A stretch of DNA of 64,000 nucleotides from Iris pallida. Taxonomy: Eukaryota; Streptophyta; Magnoliopsida; Asparagales; Iridaceae. The stretch is from NCBI GenBank assembly GCA_029216955.1, contig JANAVB010012165.1, positions 1 through 64,000 on the forward strand, written 5' to 3'. A program made the translations under genes and the position numbers. This document shows positions 23,766-35,402 of the stretch, in pieces. Each line of letters opens with the position of its first letter. Positions within the stretch are counted from its first letter, which is position 1. The notes under the pieces were generated by a model. The model saw nothing but the letters and a program-made list of their open reading frames with translations, searched no databases and had not been told where the DNA came from.

Positions 23766-25137
23766 TTATTCAGTGTCCAGAGACAGGACAACCTTTATGA
23801 ATTCATCCTTGTACATACGAGCATCGTTGCAGTATGCTTCAACGCCTTTGAAAGGATAGAGATCCGCAACCTCCTTTTGCACCTCTCCATTGTTATCGAC
23901 ATATTTGAAACATTGATGGAGAGTCGAAGGAACAATGTAATGCTCATGCAGAAATGGTCTTCCCAACAAAGTATTGTAAGAACAACCATGATTGTCAATG
24001 ATGTAGAAGGTCACCTTTGTGCGAAGATTGCCTATTTGGAGTTTTAAGCGAATCTTGCCCAGAGGCTCACTCCTTTCCTGGTTGAAACCAAGAATGGTGG
24101 TGATTGTACTGGAAAGACTATGCACTGGGATCTTCAATGCATCCAACATTGTCTTTGGCATGATGCTGAGAGCAGACCCTGGATCTATCAAAATACGATC
24201 GACTTTCATCGAGTCGACATATCCTGTATAGTAGAGAGGACGGTCGTGCCTATTGTCTTCCATCAGCATGTCATCCTGTGTGAAAGTTATGTTTGGAATT
24301 AACTCCAACGCACTATAACAATGGAGGCTAGAGACTGGCTCTGCTTTTGGCTTCTTCAGAAGGGCTAGACAGGTTTTTGCCTGCATGAGAGCCTCACTCA
24401 GAGTTTCCCGAGTCTCTTTGGAGAGGCGTAAAAGCTCAAAAATGGACAGCTGGGCCGGTGTATTGGCTAATTGAGCCAAGATATCAAAGTTGTAAGGCTT
24501 TTCAATTCCGGAAGGAGATGACTTCTTCAAAGGTTTGTCGAAACGGACTTGTTGTTTGCCTTTGTCGGCGACCGTCGGTTTGAGGGGAGTGGGTTCGACA
24601 ACCGGTGAGGATGCAGTAGGAATATCCGCATTAGAAGCAGGCTGCACTGGAGCAGGCTCAGAAGAAGAAGCAGGATTCTCTTGAGCTTCGGGGTAATCCT
24701 TTAGATAGGCTTTCCCTGATCTGGTGCCCAGCAGGATTTCCTTGTCAACTATGGGGTCAAAAGACACCATGTTGCAAGTCTTTGTCTTGCCCTTAGAGCG
24801 GTCCTTCTTCTTGGAGGAAGAGGGAAGTTCGAACTCCGAGGCCAAATCTAGATGAATACACATAATCTCGCCATTGTCAAGAGACAAGGGGACGAGACCT
24901 TCACTTCATGGAGGAGGAAAATTTTCGATCTCAAGAGTAGCTTTGGGGATAGGAATGACACCATGCTGTACCATCTGGGACGGGAAGTTACCGAATTGAA
25001 CTGAGACCATGTTTGCAGTAATAGTCTTCTCGTCTTGCTGCAGAGTGACAACACCAGCGTTGACCAGCTCTTGAATTTTGCCTTTGAGCACATAACATGC
25101 TTGAGTAGGATGCCCAATGAACCTGTGATAAACACAG
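23766..25137 (-). pseudogene. E2 gag C-terminus and aspartic protease, cut by E1
   Basis: Begins at the E1 insertion point inside the CVYHRFIGHPTQACYVLKGK knuckle-like motif, the right-hand half of which is at 42501. It continues into the protease with the IDPGSALSIMP active site (about 24173-24190, D followed by PGS instead of the usual TGS or SGS) and GRPFLHEH. A run of 373 open codons ends at TAA 23766. Confidence 0.85.
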
Positions 25138-26036
25138 TGTAGGTCCTAAAAAATCAAGTTGCACACATCAACAAAGTCATGAAGATCAAGAAATGCATCT
25201 TTCAAATGAACTGCGCAGACATCAGATTGCGCATCATACAGATTGCGTACACTAGACTGTGCACACTCTCAAGCGCGCAGGCTGACGTGACAAATCATCA
25301 TCATTACCTGACACAATCAAATCTTCTGACAGCTGACAGCACGGAGAACGAGGCGACTGTTTGTTTAATCGTGCAGTACGGCGCTCGAGGACAGCTGGCA
25401 GCACAATCGGCCAGCCTATCTGATGCGCAATCCATATTGGCGCAATCCATGCCTGCGCAGTCCTTTCCTGCACAATCCAAAGCCAGCGCAATTCAGGTTG
25501 CGCACTCTATCAACACAACTGACAATATATACGTGGCATTCATGCCATCAATTGTTCATTACGTGGCAACCGTCTATGCACGATCATGCGTATTTCAATC
25601 AAATGATGCCATGTGTCCAAGACAGTTGGCCCATGATTAGACAACTGCCAGCGCAGTCTACAGTTGCACAATCCAATTCATGCGTAATCCATCATGCGCA
25701 GTCTAGAATAACTAAAAGTTAGTTATTTCCAGAACTCTATAAATAGAGTTTCAAGTCTCCATTCAAGGAGATCACAGAGATCAGAGATCATCACCAGAGA
25801 TAAGGAGTTCTTGCCCAAGTGCTGCTGCATTCTTCCGAGGCTTTTGCCTTCAAATTTCTGAGGCTTTTTGCCTTCAACTTCAACTTCAGAGGCTACCGTC
25901 TTCAAAGTTCACATCGTCCAAGGGATAAAGCAATCGTCTTCTAGATTGGATTCCTACAGTTGTACCTTTCCCAGAATTCTTGTAATCTTTACAAAGTTTG
26001 TATCAATAAAGTTTCATACTTTTGTTTTTGTAAACA
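25138..26036 (+). repeat. 5' LTR of E1
   Basis: TGTAGGTCC to GTAAACA, the same length as the 3' LTR. It holds many GATTGCGCA-like motifs in its first 560 bases, a palindrome plus TATA box (25707-25745) and AATAAA at 26005-26010. In the first 190 bases I count about a dozen differences from the 3' LTR, mostly C/T or G/A. Confidence 0.95.
25707..25745 (+). promoter_or_regulatory. LTR core promoter: palindrome plus TATA box
   Basis: AATAACTAA, three bases, TTAGTTATT (25707-25727) is a perfect inverted repeat 10 bases before TATAAATA (25738-25745). The same arrangement is intact in all four LTRs of the family. Confidence 0.7.
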
Positions 26037-26038
26037 AA

Positions 26039-29000
26039 ATGGCGACTTTGCTGGAGACGACTTTCTTCTCCGACGAGGAAGTGACAACTCAATGTGACGT
26101 AGTGTCTATCGGGAAGACGCAGAAGACTCTGGTTGTGAAGGTCAACCAGACAGCCTATGAAACCATGATCAATTCCAAGACCACTCCTCGTACTGCAACC
26201 ACTTCTGCCACGAGCAAAGTGCGCCCAGTGTGGGTCTCCAAGACTGCTGCGCAGTCCATCAACTCTGTCAGCAAGGCTGTTGTGCAGTCTGCCAAGAAGC
26301 CTGCTGCGCAATCTGCTGTACAGTCTACAGTTGCTGCCACTAAGACTGTTGCACAATCTGTCTCTGTCAAGAATGCTGCACAATTTGCTGCTGCCAGTGC
26401 ACAGAAGACTTCTTATGCTGCCTTGTCAAAGTATAAGACTCCTCTGCCTCTGGCGCAGTTGGCTGCCAATCTTCCTGTGCAAACTAACACTCCAGCAACT
26501 AGAGTGCATCCTAAACACTCTGTGGCCAGAACTCCTGATGCGCAAACCACAGTGTCTGTGGCCAGAACCAGAAAGTTTTCTGTCAAGGACTCTCCTGCGC
26601 AACCTGCCAGTGCACCATCCACTCATGCACAAACTATTTCTGCGCAATCCAAGAGAGACAGTCCTTTGGCTAATCTCTCTTCTTCTCACAACAAGGAGAA
26701 AAACTCTACTCCTCTCCAACACCCTGCTGCTCCTGCACAATCTACTGGGGGTAGTCTTTTGGTTATTCCTCCTCATCTTCAGAACAAAGGAAAAGGCCCT
26801 TTGGTCTTTTCTCAAACTTCCTCGTCCCATGACTTGGAAAACAAAAGAGGAAAACGCTCTTTAGCTAACCCTTCTTTCCAAAACAAAGGAAAAGGCCATT
26901 TGGTCTTTTCTCAATCTTCCTCGATTTTTATCGTTGAAGATCAATCTGAATGTGCTCCTGCAACAGTCAGTACAAAAACTCTTTCAAACAAGGATTCTTC
27001 TCTCCATGTTAAAAGAACTTGTACTGATCAGAGAGGTATTTTGCCTACTCCGGTAGCAGAATTCCAGGATCTTCCAACCCTCAAAATCTCCCGTTCAAGA
27101 CAGGGAAAATTGTTGGTGTCTCAAACAGAAACCCCTGGGGGTGAGTTTGCAGATTTAAGAACTTATCTCAACAGGCTAACTTCGGTAAAACGCAAACAGC
27201 CAATGCCGAAGACCAAACATCATCAGAAGCAAACTTCCAGGATCAAGAATCCGGGCACTTATGCTAATGAAGTGAGTACTTCCCTGTACACTCAAGGGAT
27301 AAAACATTTGAAGAATCGGAACCATGTTCCGAATGTTATCAAAGAACATATCCCTCGAACCGTTCCTCGTCCCGTTGCTGTTCCTGATCTCCGAGAACAC
27401 CTTAAGCAAAAACGGGACAACATCCCAACATACCCAGTGCAACCACTTGGACATCACTGTAACCACAAAGTTGTCATCAAGTGTTGTTGTCAAACAACAA
27501 GACGATCTGTCTTTGATCGTCTGAACTTTCCTAACTCTCAACCTATGTCTGAAGATGAAGACGAAGCTCTGTACGCTTCTGTCAACATGACTTCCAGAGA
27601 CACTGGAGGTAGGAAGTGCTCCAAGCACGGGAAGCCTCGCAAGCCAAGCCAGCGGTATTTGGATCTACTCCAAGAATCCTCTGAAGGAGTATTCCAACAT
27701 ACCCGTTCCCGAAGCCGAGACACAATCGGTCAAAGGAATCTTCAAGATCCTTCTGGTCGTTTCCTTCCTTCTCACTCAGGAGATGATTCTTTCTCCGACT
27801 ACGATGCATACAACGAAAGCTCAGAACAGACGGTGTCTTCCACTGTACCCAGGGAAGTGACAGCTTATGTTGTCAATGAAGATCCCGACGCTTCCAGTTC
27901 AGCTAGCCAAGAACAAAGAATAACTGCACTAGAAGATAAGCTGAAGACCATGGCTGAAATGGTCGCCAGTATGCATTCCATCATTGTGGCTCAGCACACA
28001 GTACCACCGACCGTACTGCCTGCAAATCCTGAAATTATAGCATCATCGGTGCCTGTCAATGCTGGATTGGGGGTAGCACCTACTCAAATACCTCCTGTAT
28101 AAGTCCAACCTACACCCAGTCAGTCAGGTGTTGGGGGTAGTGCTTATTATGTTGTTCCTCCTCCTAACACTATGGTTCAGCCCGCTCCTTCTACTTCAGT
28201 AGAAGATGCCAATGAAGCTGTGAAGCTCTTGCGAACTCAGTTCGAAGCTTTCAAGGAGAAGGACAGCTTGCAAAGACTGGGGATCAAGCAACCTTACCCA
28301 GTTGAATGGAAGGAAGTCCCGTTTCCTCCAAAGTACAAGATCCCAACTATCTCATTGTTTGATGGCAGCACATCTCCAAGTCAGTTCATTAACCACTTTG
28401 AGGTTATGACTGTCCAACTTCAACCAAATGACCCTCTTCTTACCAGAGTATTCGTCGGCTGTTTAGCTGGCGTAGCATACGATTGGTATAGAAGCTTGCC
28501 TGATGGTTGTATCACCTCCTTCTCTGGCTTAAAGCAAATCTTCTTGGAACGATTTTACGAGGGGATCAATGACATGACTATGTCAGCCCTCAATAAAATC
28601 AAACAAAAGCACAATGAAACTGCTGAGAGTTTCATCGAAAGATTCCGCCGGAAAGCTTTAAAAATGCCTCCAGGAACTCCGGCTGCTGTCACCATAGACA
28701 CCTGCAAGGCAAATCTATTGCCTATTATCAGCATGTGGACGGGATCTACTCAATTCCAAGATTGGCCATCCTTCATTGTCAACGCTAAAGCAGCTGAAGT
28801 TAGCGCCGACAAATTCAAGCAGCTAGGGGTACAAATGTCTAACCCTGACCGGGATGAACATCAAACATCAGGCGGTGACAATCGCCAGAACAACCGCAAA
28901 CCAAAAGAAACTTTGAACATTAATTTGAATAAGAACAAAGAATCTATGGCAGTCAACGTAGCTCCTCCTACGTCCACTTCTACTCCTTCAGTACCTCCAC

Positions 29001-29248
29001 CGAGAGAACCTCGTCCTAAAGTAGAATATTTCTTTGACGAGAATGACACTGCTAGTATCTTTGATTGCTTACTCAAAAGCAATAAAATTCAACTTCCAGA
29101 TCCTAAGAAGCCCGATGAAGTCGGTAAGACTGATCATCCTAAGTACTGTGTTTATCACAAGTTCATCGGACATCCCACTCGAGCATGTTATGTGCTCAAA
29201 GGCAAAATCCAGGAGCTGGTCAATGCTGGCGTTGTCACTCTGCAATAA
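26039..29248 (+). pseudogene. E1 gag, with in-frame stops
   Basis: The start is ATG 26039, which overlaps the primer site (MATLLETTFFSDEE); the frame stays open upstream into the LTR to about 25868. The first 350 residues are low-complexity, rich in AQS/AAQS and KGKG repeats. A short coiled coil (about 27900-28000) precedes the gag capsid domain (about 28335-28830: PTISLFDGSTSPSQF, GVAYDWYRSLP, ETAESFIERFRR). A C/H-rich motif CVYHKFIGHPTRACYVLK (about 29146-29200) follows. TAA codons at 28100 and 29246 stand where E2 encodes glutamine. Confidence 0.88.
26040..26057 (+). other. tRNA primer binding site of E1
   Basis: TGGCGACTTTGCTGGAGA begins three bases after the LTR. E2 has TAGCGACTCTGCTGGGGA, so the shared ancestor was probably TGGCGACTCTGCTGGGGA. 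This resembles the tRNA-Arg-type site described for Ogre-like elements, from memory and unchecked. Confidence 0.65.
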
Positions 29249-30742
29249 GACGAGAAGACTGTTACTGCAAACATGGTATCAGTTCAATTTGGTGATTTCC
29301 CTCCACAGATGGTGCAACATGGCGTCATTCCTATCCCCAAAGCTACTCTTGAGATTGAAAATCTTCCTTCTCCACAAAGTGAAGATCGTGTCCCCTTGTC
29401 TCTTGGCAATGGCGAGATTATGTGGATTCATCCGGATCTTGCTTCATAGTTTGAAGTTCCCTCTTCCTCCAAGAAGAAAGATCGCTCCAAGGGCAAGACA
29501 AAGATTTGCAATATGGTGTCTTTTGACCCCATAGTTGATGAAGAAATCTTACTAGGCACCAGATCAGGGAAAGCCTATCTGAAGGATTACCCCGAAACTC
29601 AAGAGAATCCTACTTCTTCTTCTTCTGAGCCTGCTTCAGTGCAGCCTGCTTCTACTGAGGATGTTCCTACTGCTTCCTCACCGGTTGTGATACCCATTCC
29701 TCCCAAACCGACGGTCGCTGACAAAGGCAAACATCAAGTCCGCTTCGACAAACCTTTGAAGAAGACATCTCCTTTCGGACTTGAGAAGCCTTACAACTTT
29801 GACATCCTAGCTCAGTTGGCCAATACAGCAGCCCGGGTGTCAATCTTCGAGCTGTTGCGCCTATCCAAAGAGACTAGGAAAACTCTGAGTGAGGCTCTCA
29901 TGCAGGCAGAAACCTGTCTAGCCCTGCTTAAAAAGCCAAAAGCAGAACCAGTCTCTTGCCTTCATTGTCATAGTGTGTTGGAGTTAATTCCAAACATAAC
30001 TTTCACACAAGATGACATGTTGATGGAAGATAACAGGCACGACCGTCCACTCTACTATATAGGATATGTTGACTCAATAAAAGTCGATCGTATCCTGATA
30101 GATCCAGGGTCTGCCCTCAGCATTATGCCAAAGACAATGTTGGATGTGCTGAAGATTCCAGTGCATAGCCTTTCCAGTACAATCACCACCATCCTTGGGT
30201 TCAATCAGGAAAGGAGTGAACCTCTGGGCAAGATTCGTCTAAAACTCCAAATAGGCAATCTTCGCACGAAGGTTACCTTCTACATCATTGACAATCACGG
30301 TTGCTCCTACAATGCTTTGCTGGGAAGACCATTTCTGCACGAGTATAATATTGTCCCTTCGACTCTCCATCAATGTTTTAAATATGTTGATGACAATGGA
30401 GAGGTGCAAAAGGAGGTTGCTGATCTCTATCCTTTCAAAGCTATTGAGGCATACTGTAATGATGCACGTATGTACAAAGACGAATTCATGAAGGTTGTCC
30501 TATCTCTGGACACTAAAGAAGAGCAAGAACAGTGCCTAATGACACCCTCATCATTCCTGTCAAAGGACGTGTTTCTCGTTCTCAATCCTTCAAGCCACTG
30601 GCTATTCACTTGCCAGTCCAGAAATAATCTTCTGATGATGATCAGTACAAAAGGGAGCTCACCTCTTCTGAGCCACTTGTTATTGACTTACGTCGTAATA
30701 AGGATAAAAAGCAGCTCGCTTCTTCTGAGCCACTTGTTATAG
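29249..30742 (+). pseudogene. E1 aspartic protease region
   Basis: The gag frame continues. A TAG at 29447 replaces GAG of E2. The protease motif is LIDPGSALSIMP, its aspartate at 30101-30103; then comes LGRPFLHEYN. At about 30528 one base of CAAGAAGCAG is lost relative to E2, and the frame moves to nonsense shortly after KEEQEQ. This frameshift separates protease from reverse transcriptase. Confidence 0.87.
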
Positions 30743-31554
30743 ATCTATCTCATAACAAGGACAAAAAGGAGCTCACCTCCTCTGAGCTGCTTGTTATCGA
30801 CCTCCGTCGTAGCAAAGCTAATCCTTCTCTACGTTCTTCTTCTCCCCCTCTTGTAATCAATCTGACTAAGCCTGCTAAGGCTAAAAGTCCTGCTGTAAAT
30901 ACCAATGTACAAATCAATGAAAAAGCACCTACTTTCCAGTATACTGATGTCATTTATCATACTAAATGCTATTTGGATATGTTAGATAGCTATCAGTCAT
31001 TTACAATGGGAGTTATACAATCTCTTCAAACAGAAGTTTCATATGAACACCCAAAGGATTCATATCGTATTGTTCCTGCTCGCAAGAAAGGCGAACGTCC
31101 AATACTTTTTAGTAAAGGATCGGAACAACAATTCAGCTATACGGATGATAGCAAAGTTAACGACACGGGGCATCTTCAACTCTGTCGTTACAGTCAACAA
31201 TCAAAAGACATCGTCCGAAAGATGGGTTACGACTTCAAGAGCGGCCTCAACTACGATAAAGGTAGAAAGACTCCTCTTCGTACGGTTGTTCCAAAAGAAA
31301 AGTCAGATATGTACTACAGCAGGACCAAAAGAGGTCTCGAATATGCTTCTTCTCCGATATTATCCCCAGCAGGCTCCGAATCGGATAGCGAGGAACGTTC
31401 TAACTCTTCTGATTCCAGATCTTGGGATTCTGACACCAGCATCAGACAAGTTCATCGAGTGACTGTGTCTTCTAACATGGTCTCTGCCGAATTTCCAGAA
31501 GGCTATGACGAGGATATTGAAGAAAGTTCTGAAACAGATCCTTGGGCTCAATGA
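30743..31554 (+). pseudogene. E1 linker before reverse transcriptase
   Basis: Same repeated EPLVIDLRRNK-type segments and serine/acid-rich stretch as E2. The frame after the upstream deletion runs to TGA 31552; a TAA follows at 31561. Both are C-to-T changes against E2 (CGA, CAA). No catalytic motif. Confidence 0.75.
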
Positions 31555-33024
31555 ATGGATACCTAATGGGAACTCCGATTTGAACAAAGAGAACCTCCTA
31601 CTGAAGATCAATTAGTTCAAATTGATGTAGGAGAGAGCGGGTCACCTCGTCCAATATTCATCAGCAAGAACCTCCCAGAGGCAGACAAGCAAGAACTAAT
31701 TCTTCTGATTAAAGAATACATTGATATCTTTGCCTGGAGTTATGAAGACATGCCAGGACTAGATCCCAAAGTTACTACTCATAAGCTGAACATTCTGCCG
31801 AATGCAAAACCGGTCAAACAACAACAACGGCATTTCAAACCAGAAATGATGGACGCAATCGACGATGAAGTCAAAAAGCTCATCGCTTGTAGCTTTATTC
31901 GAGAAGAACAGCATCCTGATTGGGTAGCTAATGTCGTCCCAGTTCTAAAGAAAACCGGCAAAGTTCGAGTCTGCATCGACTTTCGGGATCTTAATGAAGC
32001 ATGTCCAAAAGATAAATTTCCTCTCCCTAACACGGACGTTATGATCGACAATACCTGTGGGTTCGAAAGATTATCTTTCATGGACGGATTCTCCGGATAC
32101 AATCAGATTCGGATGCATCCTGAAGATGAAAAGCATACTTCTTTTCGCACTCCTCGTGGAATCTACTACTATACTGTAATACCGTTTGGTCTCAAGAACG
32201 CTGGTGCAACATACCAACGAGCAATGAGTACCATCTTTCGAGATCATCTGCGCAAGACTGTCGAATGCTACGTTGACGATATTACTGTCAAGAGTCGTCT
32301 GAAGGAAGATCACATCCAAGACTTGAGAACTATCTTCAATCTCATGCGCCAGCATCAACTCAAAATGAATTCCACCAAGTCATTCTTGGGTGTCTCTAGT
32401 GGCAAATTTCTCGGCTTCGTCATTACCTCTAAGGGTATACACGTGGATCCCGAGAAGATCAAAGCCATTCAAGAGATGCGTCCTTCACGCAACCTAAAAG
32501 AGCTACGAGGATTCCAAGGTCGACTTGCGTACATCAGGAGATTTATTTTGAATCTGTCTGGACGCTGCAGACCATTCACTCAACTCATGAAGAAGGGTGT
32601 ATCTTTCGTTTGGACTGAAAAATGTCAACGAGCATTCGACGACATCAAGCGGTATCTCATGAATCCACCAGTCCTGGTGCCACCAATTTCTGGCATACCA
32701 TTCTTAATGTATGTCCGTGCTATGGACCATTCATTGGGTGCTTTACTTGCCCAAAAGAACAAAGAAGGCCATAAACAAGCTATTTATTATCTCAGTCGTA
32801 CTATGATTGGTGCTGAACACCGTTATAGTCCGGTCGAAAAAGAATGCCTAGCTTTTATGTTTGCTGTTCAAAAGACTCGGCATTATATTATTGGCCAAAC
32901 CATTCATGTCATATCACGAGTTAATCCTCTTTGGGTACTCATGAAGAAGCCCAGCACACTCAACTCTCGGCTGGCTACATGGGCCATTCTGCTAGCCCAA
33001 TATGACATGGTATATGTTCCGTAA
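31555..33024 (+). pseudogene. E1 reverse transcriptase and first RNase H
   Basis: Contains DMPGLDPKV, VRVCIDFRDLNEACP, MDGFSGYNQIRMHPEDE, YYYTVIPFGLKNAGATYQR and the YVDD box at 32269-32280. The tether and first RNase H follow (AMDHSLGALLAQKNK, EHRYSPVEKECLAFMF). The 424-codon run from 31750 has no lesion in the catalytic core. It ends at TAA 33022, where E2 has CAA (PQKSVKGQALADFL). Confidence 0.92.
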
Positions 33025-33936
33025 AAATCTGTCAAAGGTCAAGCCCTGGCGGATTTCTTAGCAGCTCATCATGTACCAGAAACATCTAAACTATATAATA
33101 AAATTCCAGATGAGACTTTGGAGTCTAATACAATCTCCGAAGAATTTCCTACTTGGCGTCTATTCTTTGACGGAGCATCCAGAATCGGACCCAATGGTGC
33201 CATCGTCGCAGGAGTTGGATTTGTCCTTGTTTCTCCAGACGGGTCAGTTATCCAAAGAGCATACTCTCTTGATGAATCTTGTTCCAACAATGTGGCTGAA
33301 TACAATGCTCTACTCATTGGCCTTCAACTAGCCAAACAACTTAACATCGAGTATCTTGAAGTCTACGGTGACTCTAAGTTGGTTGTTAATCAAGTTAGAG
33401 AAACCTATGAAGTTCGCCATCAAGATCTAATGCCTTACTTTGAAGTGGCAATTAACATGGCTACATCATTCAAAGCCTTCTTCATTAAATATGTACGTCG
33501 AGCCTGCAATACTGAGGCAGATGCTTTGGCCAATCTTGCAGCGGTCTTAGCCATCCCTATCAGAAGACAGCAGGTAGTGGTCATCTCTAATCGAGAATTA
33601 TTCTGTATCGAAAACAATCGTAATATTGAGTTCAGTAATCTTACTGAAGCCAATGTTATCAATGAAGATTGGAGAATTCCCTTCATCGATTTTGTAGTCC
33701 ATGACATACTCCCTGAAGATCCTAAGGAGGCTACGAGTATTCATCGGCGGTCTCTACGATTCTACTACAACCAAACCACTAAGACTCTCTATCGACGGAC
33801 TTATGATGGCTTACTTTTACGTTGTTTAGCTGGTGATGAAGCAAAACAAGTACTGCGTGAAGCTCACGACGGTATCTGCGGAGCACATCAACCTGGTCCT
33901 AAGCTACAGGATCATATCCGACGTATGGGTTACTAA
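33025..33936 (+). pseudogene. E1 second (archaeal-type) RNase H and integrase zinc finger
   Basis: FFDGASRIG, AEYNALL, GDSKLVVNQV and EADALANLA give the acidic residues of an aRNH domain. After a linker, the start of the HHCC finger (AHDGICGAHQPG) is read. TAA 33934 replaces TAT (Y of GYYWPSM) and ends the run. Confidence 0.9.
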
Positions 33937-34926
33937 TGGCCTTCTATGGTATCTGATGCCATCGATTATGTAAGAAAATGTCGAGCTTGTCAAATTCATG
34001 CAGATTTTATTCATCAACCATCAGAATTTCTGTATCCGACAGCTGCTTCCTGGCCTTTTGAAGCTTGGGGTATGGACATTATCGGTCCTATCAATCCTCC
34101 TTCTTCTAGAGGACATCGGTTCATACTAGCAATAACCGATTACTTCCCCAAATGGGCTGAAGCTATACCTTTGGCTGAAGTCAAGACCAGCAGTGTCATC
34201 AACTTCGTCAAACACCATGTCATTTATCCATTTGGTGTACCTCGACGAATCATCCATGACAACGGACCACAATTCATCAGCCAGATGTTTACAAGATTCT
34301 GCGATGATCATCGGATTGACAACGTCGCTTCGACAGCCTACAATCATGCTGCTAATGGATTAGCTGAAGCCTTCAACAAAACCATCATTAAGCTCCTCAA
34401 GAAGTTTGTATCTACTAACAAACGAAATTGGAGTGAAAAGCTTGGTGAATGTCTTTGGGCCTATCGTACTACGGTCCGCAATCCCACAGGCTTTACACCT
34501 TTCTCTTTGGTGTATGGTTGTGAAGCAGTTCTTCCTCTAGAACTTCAAATTCCTTCTTTAAGGATTGCCATTGCTAATGAACTCACTACAGAGAACAATG
34601 ATCTTCTCCGACTTCAAGAATTAGAAGCACTCGATGAGAAGCGGCTATTGGCTCAACAGCATATTGAGTTATATCAAGCTCGTATCTCGAAGACTTTCAA
34701 CCGCAAAGTTAAAGTCAGAGCCTTTCAGCAAGGAGAACTTATTCTAACAGTAAGACGTCCTATGACAATGACTCACTCGAGTAAAGGTAAGTTCGATGCG
34801 AAGTGGGAAGGACCTTATGTTGTCAGCAAAGTCTTTTCAAACGGAGCTTATCAACTTTCAGAGTTAGATGGTTGAGTTGCAATGATGCCTATCAATGGCA
34901 AATTCCTCAAGAAATACTATGTATAA
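33937..34926 (+). pseudogene. E1 integrase core and C-terminus
   Basis: CRACQ completes the zinc finger. The catalytic residues are D (34075), D (34258) and E (34366), with 35 residues between the last two. The KWEGPYVVSKVFSNGAYQL GPY motif follows. TGA 34873 (CGA in E2) truncates the last 17 residues; the ancestral stop is at 34924-34926 after KKYYV. No chromodomain. Confidence 0.92.
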
Positions 34927-34967
34927 ATATAACAGAAATTTATGTAAATATGATCAGACAATTTATA

Positions 34968-34987
34968 AATAAAGTTTAATTTTTATT
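34968..34987. terminator. Converging poly(A) signals between pol and the 107-residue gene (E1)
   Basis: AATAAA on the plus strand (34968-34973) and its complement at 34982-34987 for the minus-strand small gene. E2 has the same pair. Confidence 0.5.
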
Positions 34988-35012
34988 TCATCATAAATGA
35001 TGTTACATGATA

Positions 35013-35336
35013 TCAAGGAAGGTCGCTATCGTCCTTCTCAACATTAGGACGCGGACCACTGCCGTCCTTATCAAAGACATAATCAGCAAAAGAGTCGAGG
35101 ACATCCTTGTTCGAGCCTACCAGGAACTTGCAGGCAGCCATTCTCATGGCCTCTTCCTCTTTAGTCTTTCCTGGTTCAAGTAAGAAATCCAGGATATCTC
35201 GCGGTGGTTTGGGTGCGGACGAACCTTCGCCTGCTTTCGCCTGCTTTGGCTGGACTAGTTCGGCAAGACGTTCTTCATTGCCCACTTTAACCTTTGGGGT
35301 GACTTCAGCCTTCTTGGATGCATCTCCGGACGACAT
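35013..35336 (-). CDS. Small acidic protein of unknown function, 107 aa (E1 copy)
   Basis: Same unrecognised family as the E2 copy and the same length (324 bp with stop). Shared parts are the MSSGDASK start, GEGSSAPKPP(K/R)DILDFLLEPGK, the MRMAACKFLVGS helix and the EKDDSDLP end. Substitutions between copies are scattered, and there are no indels or stops. This contrasts with gag-pol and the PMD gene, which are broken in both elements. A TATAAATA box lies 50 bases upstream. It converges with pol on the other strand. Confidence 0.75.
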   Translation of the reverse strand: MSSGDASKKAEVTPKVKVGNEERLAELVQPKQAKAGEGSSAPKPPRDILDFLLEPGKTKEEEAMRMAACKFLVGSNKDVLDSFADYVFDKDGSGPRPNVEKDDSDLP

Positions 35337-35385
35337 CTTTATGTTGAAAAAAGTGGAAATGATCATTCCTTCCAGATTTCTGTTC

Positions 35386-35393
35386 TATTTATA
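35386..35393 (-). promoter_or_regulatory. TATA box of the 107-residue gene in E1
   Basis: TATAAATA on the minus strand, between the start codon and the minisatellite. Confidence 0.75.
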
Positions 35394-35402
35394 GGCAGAG
35401 AT

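Noticed and set aside
25868..26038. Upstream extension of E1 gag into the LTR as the true start
   Set aside because: The frame is open but its first ATG lies in U5 LTR sequence with no protein-like motif; ATG 26039 fits better. Kept only as a remark.
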